Assembly (NCBI GenBank): GCA_041309605.1
Contig: JBFYZH010000106.1
Coordinates: forward strand, 1-37,188
DNA length: 37,188 nucleotides
Origin: JALOPX01 sp041309605
Lineage (GTDB): Bacteria > Krumholzibacteriota > Krumholzibacteriia > Krumholzibacteriales > Krumholzibacteriaceae
Direction: 5' to 3'
Below are positions 1 to 7,701 of this stretch, piece after piece. The position numbers were made by a program, and so were the translations under genes. Every line of letters begins with the position of its first letter. Position 1 is the first letter of the stretch. The notes beneath the pieces were generated by a model, which saw nothing but the letters and a program-made list of their open reading frames with translations, made no database searches and was not told the origin of the DNA.

Positions 1-511
1 GGTACTTTTCGAATCCCGCGGAGAGTTTTCCCATGATATCGCTGATCGCCGTGGGGTGGTGACAGGTCTGGAGGCAGTATGATTGGGCCATGGAATAATA
101 CGCCTTGCCCCTGCCCAGCCAGGATTCGCGGGAGATCCCCATGTGGGGGGCCGAATTGGGCCTCATTCCCTTCGGGTTGTTGAAGATCCCCTGGGCCACG
201 AGGATGAAATCGGCGTTAATCCGGTATCTGAGGTACTTTACCCTCGGGTCGTCCTTTTCGTTCACGGCCTCGAACAGGGTCAGGTCGTAGGGCATGACCT
301 TCTCTTTCATCTCGTCATGCAATCCGGGATATATGAGGGATTCCAGGAGGCCGGCCAGGTAGACGTTCACGTCCTCGTCATAACATTCGTCGTTGGAAGG
401 GTATCCGCAATCCATCCTGCTGTAGAGCAGGTGATTCATCATGAAGAAGCCGGCCGGAGCCGGTTCCGAATCCCTGGCTCCCACGGGGATATAGATGCTG
501 CCTGCAGCCAT
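1..511 (-). CDS. Partial gene of unknown function, C-terminus beyond the window
   Basis: The minus strand reads open from an ATG at 511 to the window edge: 170 codons without a stop. A good Shine-Dalgarno (CGGAG, about 7 nt upstream) supports the start. The protein begins MAAGSIYIPVGARDSEPAPA. There is no signal peptide or membrane segment, so it is probably cytoplasmic and mainly helical. Visible cysteines are C35, C43, C146 and C150, the last followed by two histidines (CHH), which might be a metal site, but I recognise no family. It is transcribed divergently from the amidase gene that follows, with about 190 bp between the two starts. Confidence 0.7.
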   Translation of the reverse strand, partial: MAAGSIYIPVGARDSEPAPAGFFMMNHLLYSRMDCGYPSNDECYDEDVNVYLAGLLESLIYPGLHDEMKEKVMPYDLTLFEAVNEKDDPRVKYLRYRINADFILVAQGIFNNPKGMRPNSAPHMGISRESWLGRGKAYYSMAQSYCLQTCHHPTAISDIMGKLSAGFEKY

Positions 512-636
512 TGTGTGTCTCCGATGTAATCCACAGTTGCCGTATCTGATGTCTGTTTCCAGGTTCAGCAAGGTTTATGCCACGGGGGAAAATAGCGGGA
601 TGAGCGAAAAACCGGGTAATAAAGTTTTGACACATC

Positions 637-645
637 TGATATAAT
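637..645 (+). promoter_or_regulatory. Extended -10 promoter for the amidase gene
   Basis: TGA followed by TATAAT (640-645) forms an extended -10 element (TGn-TATAAT). It lies about 55 nt upstream of the chosen ATG at 701. A TTGACA at 627-632 is only 7 nt from the -10 and cannot be its -35. Confidence 0.5.
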
Positions 646-700
646 GTCCTACTGTTATGGCAACCGGCCTTTTCCTTAACCACATGCCTTGGGGGGAAAA

Positions 701-1507
701 ATGAAAATTGGATTCCTCCAGATGCGTATCAAATTCGGAGAAGTCAGAAGTAATGTGAAAAAAGCGGTATCGCTTCTGGGCAAGGTCTCGGACGCCACCA
801 TAGTGCTTCCCGAATTGTTCAACACGGGGTACCTCTTTAAAAACCAGACCGAGCTGATGGCGCTCGCCGAAAGCGTCCAGGACGGGCCTACGGTCTCGGA
901 ACTGAAAAAACTGGCAAAGAGCAAACGCCTGAACCTGGTCTTCGGCATAGCCCAGAAATCGGGGCGTAACATATTCAATTCGGCCGTCTTCATTTCGCAG
1001 AAGGGAAAGGTGGACGTATACCAGAAGATCCATCTTTTCGACCGGGAAAAGCTGTTCTTCACCCCCGGGAAATCGATGAAGGTCGTCAACGACGGCAAGG
1101 CGAAACTGGGGATGATGGTTTGTTTCGACTGGATATTCCCGGAGATGAGCAGGGTGCTCACGCTGCAGGGCGCGAACATCCTGGTCCATCCCGCCAACCT
1201 GGTCCTGCCATGGGGCCAGAACGGCATGAAGGTCAGGAGCATCGAGAATGGGGTCTTCTCGGTCACCGCGAACCGCGTCGGCATCGAGAAGCGGGGGACG
1301 ATGAGCCTCACTTTTACGGGGGAGAGCCAGATCGTCAGCCCGCGCGGCGAGGTGCTCGTCACAGCCGGGGATCGCAGCGAGGTCCTGAAGGTGATCGACA
1401 TCAATATCGAGGAGGCGAACAACAAGAACATCACCTCGGCGAACAACCTCATCGCCGACAGGTTCCCGTCTCTGTACTCTCCGATCGTGAAAAGGGGTAG
1501 AAAATAG
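701..1507 (+). CDS. Carbon-nitrogen hydrolase (nitrilase superfamily amidase)
   Basis: A 268-residue nitrilase-superfamily enzyme that should hydrolyse a non-peptide C-N bond, amide or carbamoyl, in the cytoplasm. The Glu-Lys-Cys triad is visible: E38 in VLPELFNTGY, K109 in YQKIHLFDRE and C141 in MMVCFDWIFPE. Length matches single-domain amidases of the N-carbamoylputrescine / omega-amidase / deaminated-glutathione type. The substrate cannot be fixed from sequence. I start at ATG 701 because GGGGGG lies just upstream; an in-frame TTG at 689 would leave that SD inside the gene. It appears monocistronic, followed by the sigma-54 operon. An N-carbamoylputrescine role would fit the polyamine genes at 25.5-27.9 kb, but the agmatinase there makes putrescine without it. 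Confidence 0.9.
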   Translation: MKIGFLQMRIKFGEVRSNVKKAVSLLGKVSDATIVLPELFNTGYLFKNQTELMALAESVQDGPTVSELKKLAKSKRLNLVFGIAQKSGRNIFNSAVFISQKGKVDVYQKIHLFDREKLFFTPGKSMKVVNDGKAKLGMMVCFDWIFPEMSRVLTLQGANILVHPANLVLPWGQNGMKVRSIENGVFSVTANRVGIEKRGTMSLTFTGESQIVSPRGEVLVTAGDRSEVLKVIDINIEEANNKNITSANNLIADRFPSLYSPIVKRGRK

Positions 1508-1684
1508 CGGGACCGTTCGCGGCGCGCCGCCGCCCGGAATTGCCGTCCTGACGTTTCCCCGGGCGGATGCGGCCCGTTTGCAAAACGCATTGAACACTAG
1601 CATATTCGTTCCCCGATTTCCGTCCATTGCTTTGGAATTCCCTATAACATCTTATAAATACGGCGATTTGCCCTGACTCTCTGC

Positions 1685-1701
1685 TTGGCATAATCTTTGC
1701 G
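1685..1701 (+). promoter_or_regulatory. Sigma-54 (RpoN)-type promoter
   Basis: TTGGCATAATCTTTGC contains the invariant GG (1687-1688) and GC (1699-1700) exactly 10 bases apart, as in the -24/-12 consensus YTGGCACGN4TTGC. Only the less conserved CG after TGGCA differs. Predicted start of transcription is near 1712, giving a leader of about 80 nt before the GTG at 1793. Sigma-54 promoters need an enhancer-binding AAA+ activator; none is encoded in this window. Confidence 0.65.
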
Positions 1702-1792
1702 CTCCACACTGGCGAATACAAGGCAGTCGTCAGTCGGACATTATATCGATCGGTAGGCCGGCAGGCCTGTTTTCTGCGTTAAGGAGATGACA

Positions 1793-3796
1793 GTGCGAAA
1801 CTCAAACAAGAGACCCGTTCTAACATCACCATGGAAGATAGGCATGTTCGTGGCCCTTATGCTGGTCGTGACAGGCTTCGGATCGGGCTACTATCTCGTG
1901 AATGTCTACAACATCAAATTCACCTGGCTCGGAGTGGCCGGTTCGAAATGGGGAATAGATTCGTGGAAGTTTTTCACCGAGATGTATCCGCTCGTGGCCG
2001 GAGTGGTGCTCATATCCCTTTTTGCCTATTTCATCATCGCCTCGTCGGTGCGCAGGTACAAATTCTATCTCTCTTCGGGGCAGGATTACAGGAAGATGAT
2101 ATCCCTGGCCGACAGCATAGACGATCTGACCAATCCGGCCCAGATCGCCAGGCTCTCCAGCTACCCCGAACTGCAGTCGGTCCTCAGGAATTACGGCGAC
2201 CAGATCAGGGAGATATCCGAAGAGATGGGCCGCAGGGAAAATGAATCGAAATCGGTCGACCTTGAGATGGAGATAAATTCTCTGATCGCCGGAAATGAAC
2301 TTCAGGAAACGCTGGCGGAAGGGAAATGGTGGGCTCCGATCGCAAGAAAGGTGGCGGGCGGATTTTCCACCAAAAACGAAGAGTTGAATGAAGCCGGGAA
2401 ACAATTGGAGGAAGCGAAGAAGCAGTCCGAAACGCTCAGGCGGATCGCCGGGCAGACCGCACTCTCCTTCGGCAGGATAACCGAATCGCTTGGCGGTTCG
2501 AACGAGGACATCATGGAGATTGTCCGCGCAATCGAAAGCCTTAACCGCGCGGTAAGGGAGATCGGAATCACCTCTTCGGCCGATCGCGGAAAACCGGCAG
2601 GCGACGGGCCGCGTTCCGCCGGCGCCGACATGAAAGGGTTGCTCGACATCCTCAGGGACAGCGGAAAGAAATTGCACGAATTTTCGGAAGAGAACAACGG
2701 CCTGGCGCTAAACATGGCCCTTATGGCCGCCCGCGGCAGGTTTTCCGAACAGGACCTCGCGATGTTCGCGGAGGCGGTAAGATCGACCGCCGAACGTTTC
2801 AACAAGCTCGGCACCAGGATGACGGACGTAACGGGCAAAATTTCGGAAAACCTTCGCTCGGCAGCGGATTCGCGGGCCGGCGGCGCGGCGATCGGAAATG
2901 CGGGGATGGTGGAGTCTCTGGCCGGCATCTCCAGGACGATAGAGTTGAGGAGTCAAAAGCTTCAGGAAAAATTAACGGCGCTTGGAAAAGAACTCGAATC
3001 TCTCAATGACGGGCTTCATGGCGTGATGACGGGCGGGAGCGTCCGGGCTGCCGCGCAGGCGCCGGAAGCGCCCCCCGCGATAACGGCGAAAGCCGTCGCC
3101 GGCGACAAGGGAATCCTCGTCAACTTCGGGGATGGAGTGGAAAACAGGACGCATGAAAGAGCGCACAAGGACGACAGGCTGGTCCTTGACCGCAGCAATA
3201 TATGGCAGGCCTCGGATGTCGCCGATGACAGGGAACGACAGGACGATTCCGGGGGAAACGGGCTGCCGGTCGAAGATGAACAGGAAACAGGCGGCTCCGG
3301 CGCCCATTCCGGCATTGAGGAGATGGAGATATCTTTCGGGCATTTCGACAAGGCGGACGGGCTGTCCGGCGGCGGAACCGACGTGGCGGCCGGCGGACAA
3401 ACGGAAGAACGGGCTCAATCCGGCCCGCGCAGCGGCGAGGACTGGATGGAAATGCCCGGGCACAGGTGGGTGAAGATAGACGTTGAGGAGCCCTCAGGCA
3501 TCGATTCGTCCGCGGAGCCCGTGTCAGGGGGCGGTGCCGGCGAGAACGATCCCATGATCATCGCGGACGAACTGTTCGGCGCTGCGGGCGATAACGGGGA
3601 CGGCGCACTGTCGGGAGGCTTCGTCGCCGAGGTGAAGGAAAATCTTATGAATATGGCCGGCGCCGGCGGTGGTTCCGGAACGATGAGCGGAATCCGGGGC
3701 GGGCAGCAGGCCGGGGACCATGACGATGAACCGGTATACGATCTCTTTGAACTTGGAGCGGTCGAATACGAACAGAAGGCGCCAACCCGTGGATAG
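1793..3796 (+). CDS. Membrane protein with a degenerate chemoreceptor (MCP) signalling tip
   Basis: A 667-residue inner-membrane protein and first gene of the five-gene operon. Two transmembrane helices lie at about 16-36 and 65-86, with a short loop of about 28 residues between them, so no real periplasmic sensor domain. Long amphipathic helices (about 100-430) follow, then an acidic Gly/Ala-rich tail. Residues about 305-340 (LALNMALMAARG...AMFAEAVRSTAERF) align with the MCP hairpin tip (LALNAAIEAARAGE...FAVVAEEVRKLAERS), but the flanking conserved residues have drifted. The extreme C-terminus (YDLFELGAVEYE) could be a docking peptide. Start: AAGGAG at 1781-1786 directly abuts an ATG at 1787 but sits 6 nt from GTG 1793, so GTG is preferred. 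The next gene begins 2 nt after the stop. Likely role: receptor/scaffold for the CheA-like protein downstream (inference). Confidence 0.8.
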   Translation: MRNSNKRPVLTSPWKIGMFVALMLVVTGFGSGYYLVNVYNIKFTWLGVAGSKWGIDSWKFFTEMYPLVAGVVLISLFAYFIIASSVRRYKFYLSSGQDYRKMISLADSIDDLTNPAQIARLSSYPELQSVLRNYGDQIREISEEMGRRENESKSVDLEMEINSLIAGNELQETLAEGKWWAPIARKVAGGFSTKNEELNEAGKQLEEAKKQSETLRRIAGQTALSFGRITESLGGSNEDIMEIVRAIESLNRAVREIGITSSADRGKPAGDGPRSAGADMKGLLDILRDSGKKLHEFSEENNGLALNMALMAARGRFSEQDLAMFAEAVRSTAERFNKLGTRMTDVTGKISENLRSAADSRAGGAAIGNAGMVESLAGISRTIELRSQKLQEKLTALGKELESLNDGLHGVMTGGSVRAAAQAPEAPPAITAKAVAGDKGILVNFGDGVENRTHERAHKDDRLVLDRSNIWQASDVADDRERQDDSGGNGLPVEDEQETGGSGAHSGIEEMEISFGHFDKADGLSGGGTDVAAGGQTEERAQSGPRSGEDWMEMPGHRWVKIDVEEPSGIDSSAEPVSGGGAGENDPMIIADELFGAAGDNGDGALSGGFVAEVKENLMNMAGAGGGSGTMSGIRGGQQAGDHDDEPVYDLFELGAVEYEQKAPTRG

Positions 3797-3798
3797 AG

Positions 3799-5475
3799 GT
3801 GAACGCTTTGATCATACTGAGTGAAGAAAACACCAGGCTCTTCGGAGAACAGGTCAACGACCACATCGAGAAACTCAACGACCTGATGGGGCACGCATCC
3901 GGCGCGGACCTCAAGGCCGCGGCGTTCAGGAAAACGTGCTTCGCCAACAGGCTGCTCGAAGGCAGCACGAGGATGCTCGGCCTGGACGACTGGAGCCGGA
4001 CGCTCGGGTTGTTCGGGAACCTTCTCGAAAAGGCCTCGGGGACGACCGGCCAGTGGGACGAGAATCTTTCCCAGATAGTGTCGGAGATACTGGAGACCGA
4101 GGAGCAGGTCGTCGCGGAGATCATGACGGGGGAGATAGAGGAAGTGGACCGGATAGAGAGCTTCAACGGGCTTCAGCGGGAGATAGAGCTGCTTATCGAG
4201 GAAACCTACCTGGACCGCGAGGAATCCGGCCCCAGGTTCGAGGAGATAGAACGGGTCAGCATCGAGAAAAATGAGGAACGGGCGGGCCGCGAGGACGGAA
4301 CGATCTTCACGCGGCAGGACGGGGCGCGGGGCCCTGAAAACGCGCGGCAGAAGTGCGTCACCCTCGAAAGACTCGTCAAATCCCTCGGAAAGGTCAATGA
4401 CAAGTACATGCAGTACCTGGCGGCTCCGGAAGATAACGAGAGCGGCATCAGGGATCTCGAGCTCGCTTTCGGCGAGAGCGAGTTTTTCATCGGGCTTCTT
4501 GGCAACATACTCGGGCAGGTCGGCGTCGACGGAAGAAAATTCAGATCGAAGGTGTCAAGCCGGACGGTCCTCGACGGGGTGGAGGATTTCATGGAGATGA
4601 ACGGCCTCCTTCACGGATGGAGCGCAAGGCTCGAAACATCGACTGAAAATTTCTCGATGGAAAGAGAGCCGGCTTCCGAGCTTGCCATAGTGATCGAAAG
4701 CTGTATCTACGATATGTGCAGTAAATTCGACAACAAAAACGCCTCCGATTTGTCTATAAGCGTCGATATCAACAACGCCGGTTCGTTCCTCGTGGCGACC
4801 CTCAGGGACAACGCGCAGACTTTCCTCTGCGATTCGCGGATCGACAGGGATGACGCCGTGGCGTTCTACAAGGGACTTATCAGGGTGAGGGGCATCCTGA
4901 AGAAATGGCGCTGCCTTCTATGGGTCGAGCCGGGCAATGGAAAGGACGGGAGATTCCGTTTTACCTTCCCCAGGACATCGATCATGACGGATTACAGGAT
5001 TCTCGAGGCCTCGGGCGTGCGGGTCGTGTTGCCGTGCCGCTGCATCGAGGCCATACTTGATACCGCGGATCACGAGGTCGAAAACAACGGAAACGGAATG
5101 CACGTTATTTACAACGGCGACAGCGTTCCGTTATGCGGATTGGGCGATCTGGCGGCCGAGGAGATCGACGGCAGCGGCGAGAACGACCACATCGCCGTGC
5201 TGGGCCTGGCCGAAAAACGGCTTGGCATCTTCTTCGGCGGAACCGGCCGAAAGGTAGAGGGAATCAAGGAACAACTTACGGATGGAGTGTGGGCCGGCGT
5301 GACGGAGAGCATTCTTCATATCGGTGAAGATGAATACCCCGTGCTGGATACGAAACTGGTTCTTGAAAAATACGGGATGATCCAGGGATTTGACGGGTCC
5401 CCCGAGGAATCCGGGTTCTTCGGGGACGAAAACGCCTGCGAAGACGTTTTCGAAGACAGAATTTCGCGTGTGTAA
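3799..5475 (+). CDS. CheA-like protein lacking the phosphorylatable histidine (pseudo-kinase)
   Basis: A 558-residue protein with CheA-like architecture. The N-terminal helical region (about 40-80) resembles the P1/Hpt domain: FANRLLEGSTRMLGLDDW aligns with the (F..H-S-x-K-G-x-x-x-M-L-G) helix of CheA. The His position is occupied by N50/R51, and no His lies in that helix. A long linker follows. Residues about 290-410 look like a decayed HATPase: the DxGxG box is replaced by TLRDNAQTF, while RFRFTFPRTSIMTDYRIL retains the P4-P5 transition. Residues about 412-540 resemble the CheW-like P5 domain (RVVLPCRCIEAIL). It probably scaffolds rather than phosphorylates. The GTG at 3799 overlaps its own GAGG; a TTG at 3808, 6 nt from that SD, is a serious alternative start. 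Family assignment is by pattern, not by search. Confidence 0.7.
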   Translation: MNALIILSEENTRLFGEQVNDHIEKLNDLMGHASGADLKAAAFRKTCFANRLLEGSTRMLGLDDWSRTLGLFGNLLEKASGTTGQWDENLSQIVSEILETEEQVVAEIMTGEIEEVDRIESFNGLQREIELLIEETYLDREESGPRFEEIERVSIEKNEERAGREDGTIFTRQDGARGPENARQKCVTLERLVKSLGKVNDKYMQYLAAPEDNESGIRDLELAFGESEFFIGLLGNILGQVGVDGRKFRSKVSSRTVLDGVEDFMEMNGLLHGWSARLETSTENFSMEREPASELAIVIESCIYDMCSKFDNKNASDLSISVDINNAGSFLVATLRDNAQTFLCDSRIDRDDAVAFYKGLIRVRGILKKWRCLLWVEPGNGKDGRFRFTFPRTSIMTDYRILEASGVRVVLPCRCIEAILDTADHEVENNGNGMHVIYNGDSVPLCGLGDLAAEEIDGSGENDHIAVLGLAEKRLGIFFGGTGRKVEGIKEQLTDGVWAGVTESILHIGEDEYPVLDTKLVLEKYGMIQGFDGSPEESGFFGDENACEDVFEDRISRV

Positions 5476-5538
5476 ATACGAGCGAGGTGTTCCGGGATCC
5501 CGTTTCCCGGGACGGTGTCAAAGCACAGTGAGGTTGTC

Positions 5539-5778
5539 ATGATTAAAGAGCATCAGCGCGACTACGGGAACATCATCATCGGTGGGCATGACGACACCAG
5601 CGAGGTCATGACTTCTGTCGAAGCGGCGGAATATTTGAAAATGCACGTGAAGACAGTCTGCAGGCTCGCCAAGGAAAAAAAGATTCCGGCGAAGAAGGTC
5701 GGGAGTGAGTGGCGTTTTCTGAGAAGCGTCCTTGACAGGTGGCTGTCCCAGGAAGAGGTCCTCACATACTCCGAGTAG
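5539..5778 (+). CDS. Small helix-turn-helix (excisionase/MerR-like) DNA-binding protein
   Basis: A 79-residue protein. Residues about 23-75 form the helix-turn-helix of the excisionase/DNA-binding domain family: MTSVEAAEYLKMHVKTVCRL, followed by the wing KKIPAKKVGSEWRFLRSVLDRWL. Such one-domain proteins usually bind DNA without a ligand domain. Start: GAGG at 5530-5533 stands about 6 nt before ATG 5539; an in-frame GTG at 5515 has no SD. It lies between the CheA-like and STAS genes in the same orientation. It could autoregulate the operon, or bind a partner protein through the N-terminal 20 residues. There is no integrase or recombination directionality context, so an excisionase role is unlikely. 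Confidence 0.85.
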   Translation: MIKEHQRDYGNIIIGGHDDTSEVMTSVEAAEYLKMHVKTVCRLAKEKKIPAKKVGSEWRFLRSVLDRWLSQEEVLTYSE

Positions 5779-5800
5779 CGGCCGCCCCGCCAGGAGAAGG

Positions 5801-7687
5801 ATGATGCAGAAGACCAGATTCGAAAGACTGGAGACCGGCAATCCGGAGATCGCCGGATTCCGCGTCGACGGCAAACTGGGGTTCCACGAAAATGAAAAAA
5901 TGGAGCACCTGGCCGATGAATGTCTCAAGCGGGGATTTTCCGAAGTCGTCTTCGATTTCTCGGGACTTTCCTCCCTCGGAGGCGGAGTCGCCAGGATACT
6001 GAGAAGTTTCATAAAGACCATGGACGAACAGGGCAAGGTCGTCAAGTTCGTCATCACGAACAATATAGTCCTCGAGTTTCTGCAGGATGACGGCACGTCG
6101 ATCCATCACTACCGGACGATGGACGAGGCCTACAAAAACGTCGTCACCGCGGCGAAGGGCGTTTCCGCCGCCGCGTCGGCGGACAAGCGCGCCCGGGAAA
6201 CGGTCATGGAGGATGCCGGCGTCAATGCCGGCCTGAAAGACGGAGCGGATGCCGGTACGAAAGCGGAAGTCGATGCCTGCGACGAAGCCGGAAGGAACGT
6301 CGACGCCTCCCATGACGAAGGTTCGTTCGGCCGGCACGGGGCGGGCGACAAGGTCCCGGAAATGGCCGCCGGGGTGATATTGATGTCGTACGACGGCAAT
6401 GAAACACCGGCGAGCGAACAGGAAACGCCGGGAGTGGCGGCCGTAGTGGACGAAATCGGAGAGGCGGTCGAAGAGGGCAACGAAATAATTTCGGAGATAT
6501 TCGACCGGGATACCCGGAAAAACGAAAGGCGCGCCGATGTTCCGGCCGCGGCTTCCGTCGAAACGGCCAAAGCGTTCTCGCCGGAAGCGGATGAATTGAA
6601 CAGGAAACTCAAACGCCGTATTCTCGAACTGAAGACGCTGTTTTCCATCAGCGCCGATTTCAACGCGATCAAGGACAAGAAAAATCTTCTCGATATATTT
6701 CTGCTTACCTCGATAGCGCAGGGTGGCGTGGAATCGGCCGTGTTTTACGAAAAGACCGAGGGCAAGTACGAGCCGGCCATCTTAAAGGGAATTGACGAGG
6801 ACGATCTGAAGATCATAATCCTGTCTCCCGACGCGGAGAAAAAGATCGCCGGCACGCACGACGTGATACCGGTGAATGCCGGAGCCTTCGGGGACGAAGC
6901 GAAGGATTCTCTGCAAAAGGCCGGGCTGGAGTACTTCTGCCCCTTTATTATCAAGGAGGGCCTCGCCGGGCTGATATTCCTCGGGAAAAGGATCATGGGG
7001 CGGGGAATGCAGAAGGAAGATTTCGAGTTCATGAAGATTCTCATAAATGTCGCGGCCGGGGCTTACCAGAACGCGCTGATGCTGGAGCGCGAGCACGAAA
7101 GAACTCTCGGAATAGTCAAGACGCTGATCTCGCTGATCGAGGAAAACACCCTTCTTACAGGGACGTCGGAATTCGTTTCGAGATATGTGGGCGTCGTCGC
7201 GAAGAACATGGATTATCCCGAAGAATCGTTCAAAGACCTCGTTTATGGAACCGTTCTGAGGGACATGGGCATGATCAAGGTCAGCGACCTTATCGTTAGA
7301 AGTCCCAGGGAACTGACAAGGGAAGAGTGGAACATCATAAACAAGCATCCCGAGGACGGGGCCGAGATGCTCAGAAGGATGAAGTTCAGCGATCACGTCG
7401 TGCAGATAGTACTCAGCCATCATGAAAGATTCAACGGGGAGGGGTACCCCAGGGGACTTCGCGGCAAGGAAATACCGCTCGGGGCCAGGATTATTTCCGT
7501 CGTCGAAAGCTATTCGGCCATGATCCATGAACGGCCCAACAGGCCGGCGCTTTCGGGCAAGGAGGCGCTGGATACGCTCAAGGAAAACTACGGGCTGCGT
7601 TACGACCGCGAAGTGGTCAGGCAGTTCGCCAGGATAATGGAAAAAGAGATGGCGCGGTCGGTGCGCCCGGGTGTGACTGTTTCCTGA
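5801..7687 (+). CDS. STAS-GAF-HD-GYP protein with a broken HD metal site
   Basis: A 628-residue protein. Residues 1-115 resemble a STAS/anti-sigma-antagonist fold (VVFDFSGLSSLGGGVARIL, with Ser where the phospho-acceptor often sits). Residues 115-255 form an acidic low-complexity linker, about 265-425 a GAF domain, and about 430-620 an HD-GYP domain. The HD-GYP site is degenerate: the first ligand His becomes T455 (TGTSEF for RGHTER), the HD pair is R487-D488 (LRDMG for LHDIG), and AxxDxFDAM reads VVESYSAM. H516-P, HHE (540-542) and GYP (548-550) persist. It may therefore bind but not hydrolyse c-di-GMP. SD AGGAG (5792-5796) serves ATG 5801 or 5804. Its C-terminal two thirds parallel the next gene, suggesting tandem duplication with divergence. 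Confidence 0.85.
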   Translation: MMQKTRFERLETGNPEIAGFRVDGKLGFHENEKMEHLADECLKRGFSEVVFDFSGLSSLGGGVARILRSFIKTMDEQGKVVKFVITNNIVLEFLQDDGTSIHHYRTMDEAYKNVVTAAKGVSAAASADKRARETVMEDAGVNAGLKDGADAGTKAEVDACDEAGRNVDASHDEGSFGRHGAGDKVPEMAAGVILMSYDGNETPASEQETPGVAAVVDEIGEAVEEGNEIISEIFDRDTRKNERRADVPAAASVETAKAFSPEADELNRKLKRRILELKTLFSISADFNAIKDKKNLLDIFLLTSIAQGGVESAVFYEKTEGKYEPAILKGIDEDDLKIIILSPDAEKKIAGTHDVIPVNAGAFGDEAKDSLQKAGLEYFCPFIIKEGLAGLIFLGKRIMGRGMQKEDFEFMKILINVAAGAYQNALMLEREHERTLGIVKTLISLIEENTLLTGTSEFVSRYVGVVAKNMDYPEESFKDLVYGTVLRDMGMIKVSDLIVRSPRELTREEWNIINKHPEDGAEMLRRMKFSDHVVQIVLSHHERFNGEGYPRGLRGKEIPLGARIISVVESYSAMIHERPNRPALSGKEALDTLKENYGLRYDREVVRQFARIMEKEMARSVRPGVTVS

Positions 7688-7701
7688 AGGGTCGGACAAT
7701 C

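Noticed and set aside
627..645. TTGACA followed by TATAAT as a sigma-70 promoter pair
   Set aside because: Only 7 bp separate them; 16-18 are needed. I keep the -10 as an extended -10 element.
575..1627. Long minus-strand frames opposite the amidase gene
   Set aside because: Skewed composition and no start signals; the plus-strand gene has an intact Glu-Lys-Cys triad.
5539..5778. Phage or integrative-element excisionase
   Set aside because: No integrase, att repeats or phage genes nearby; the domain is common in small regulators and the gene sits inside a sensory operon.
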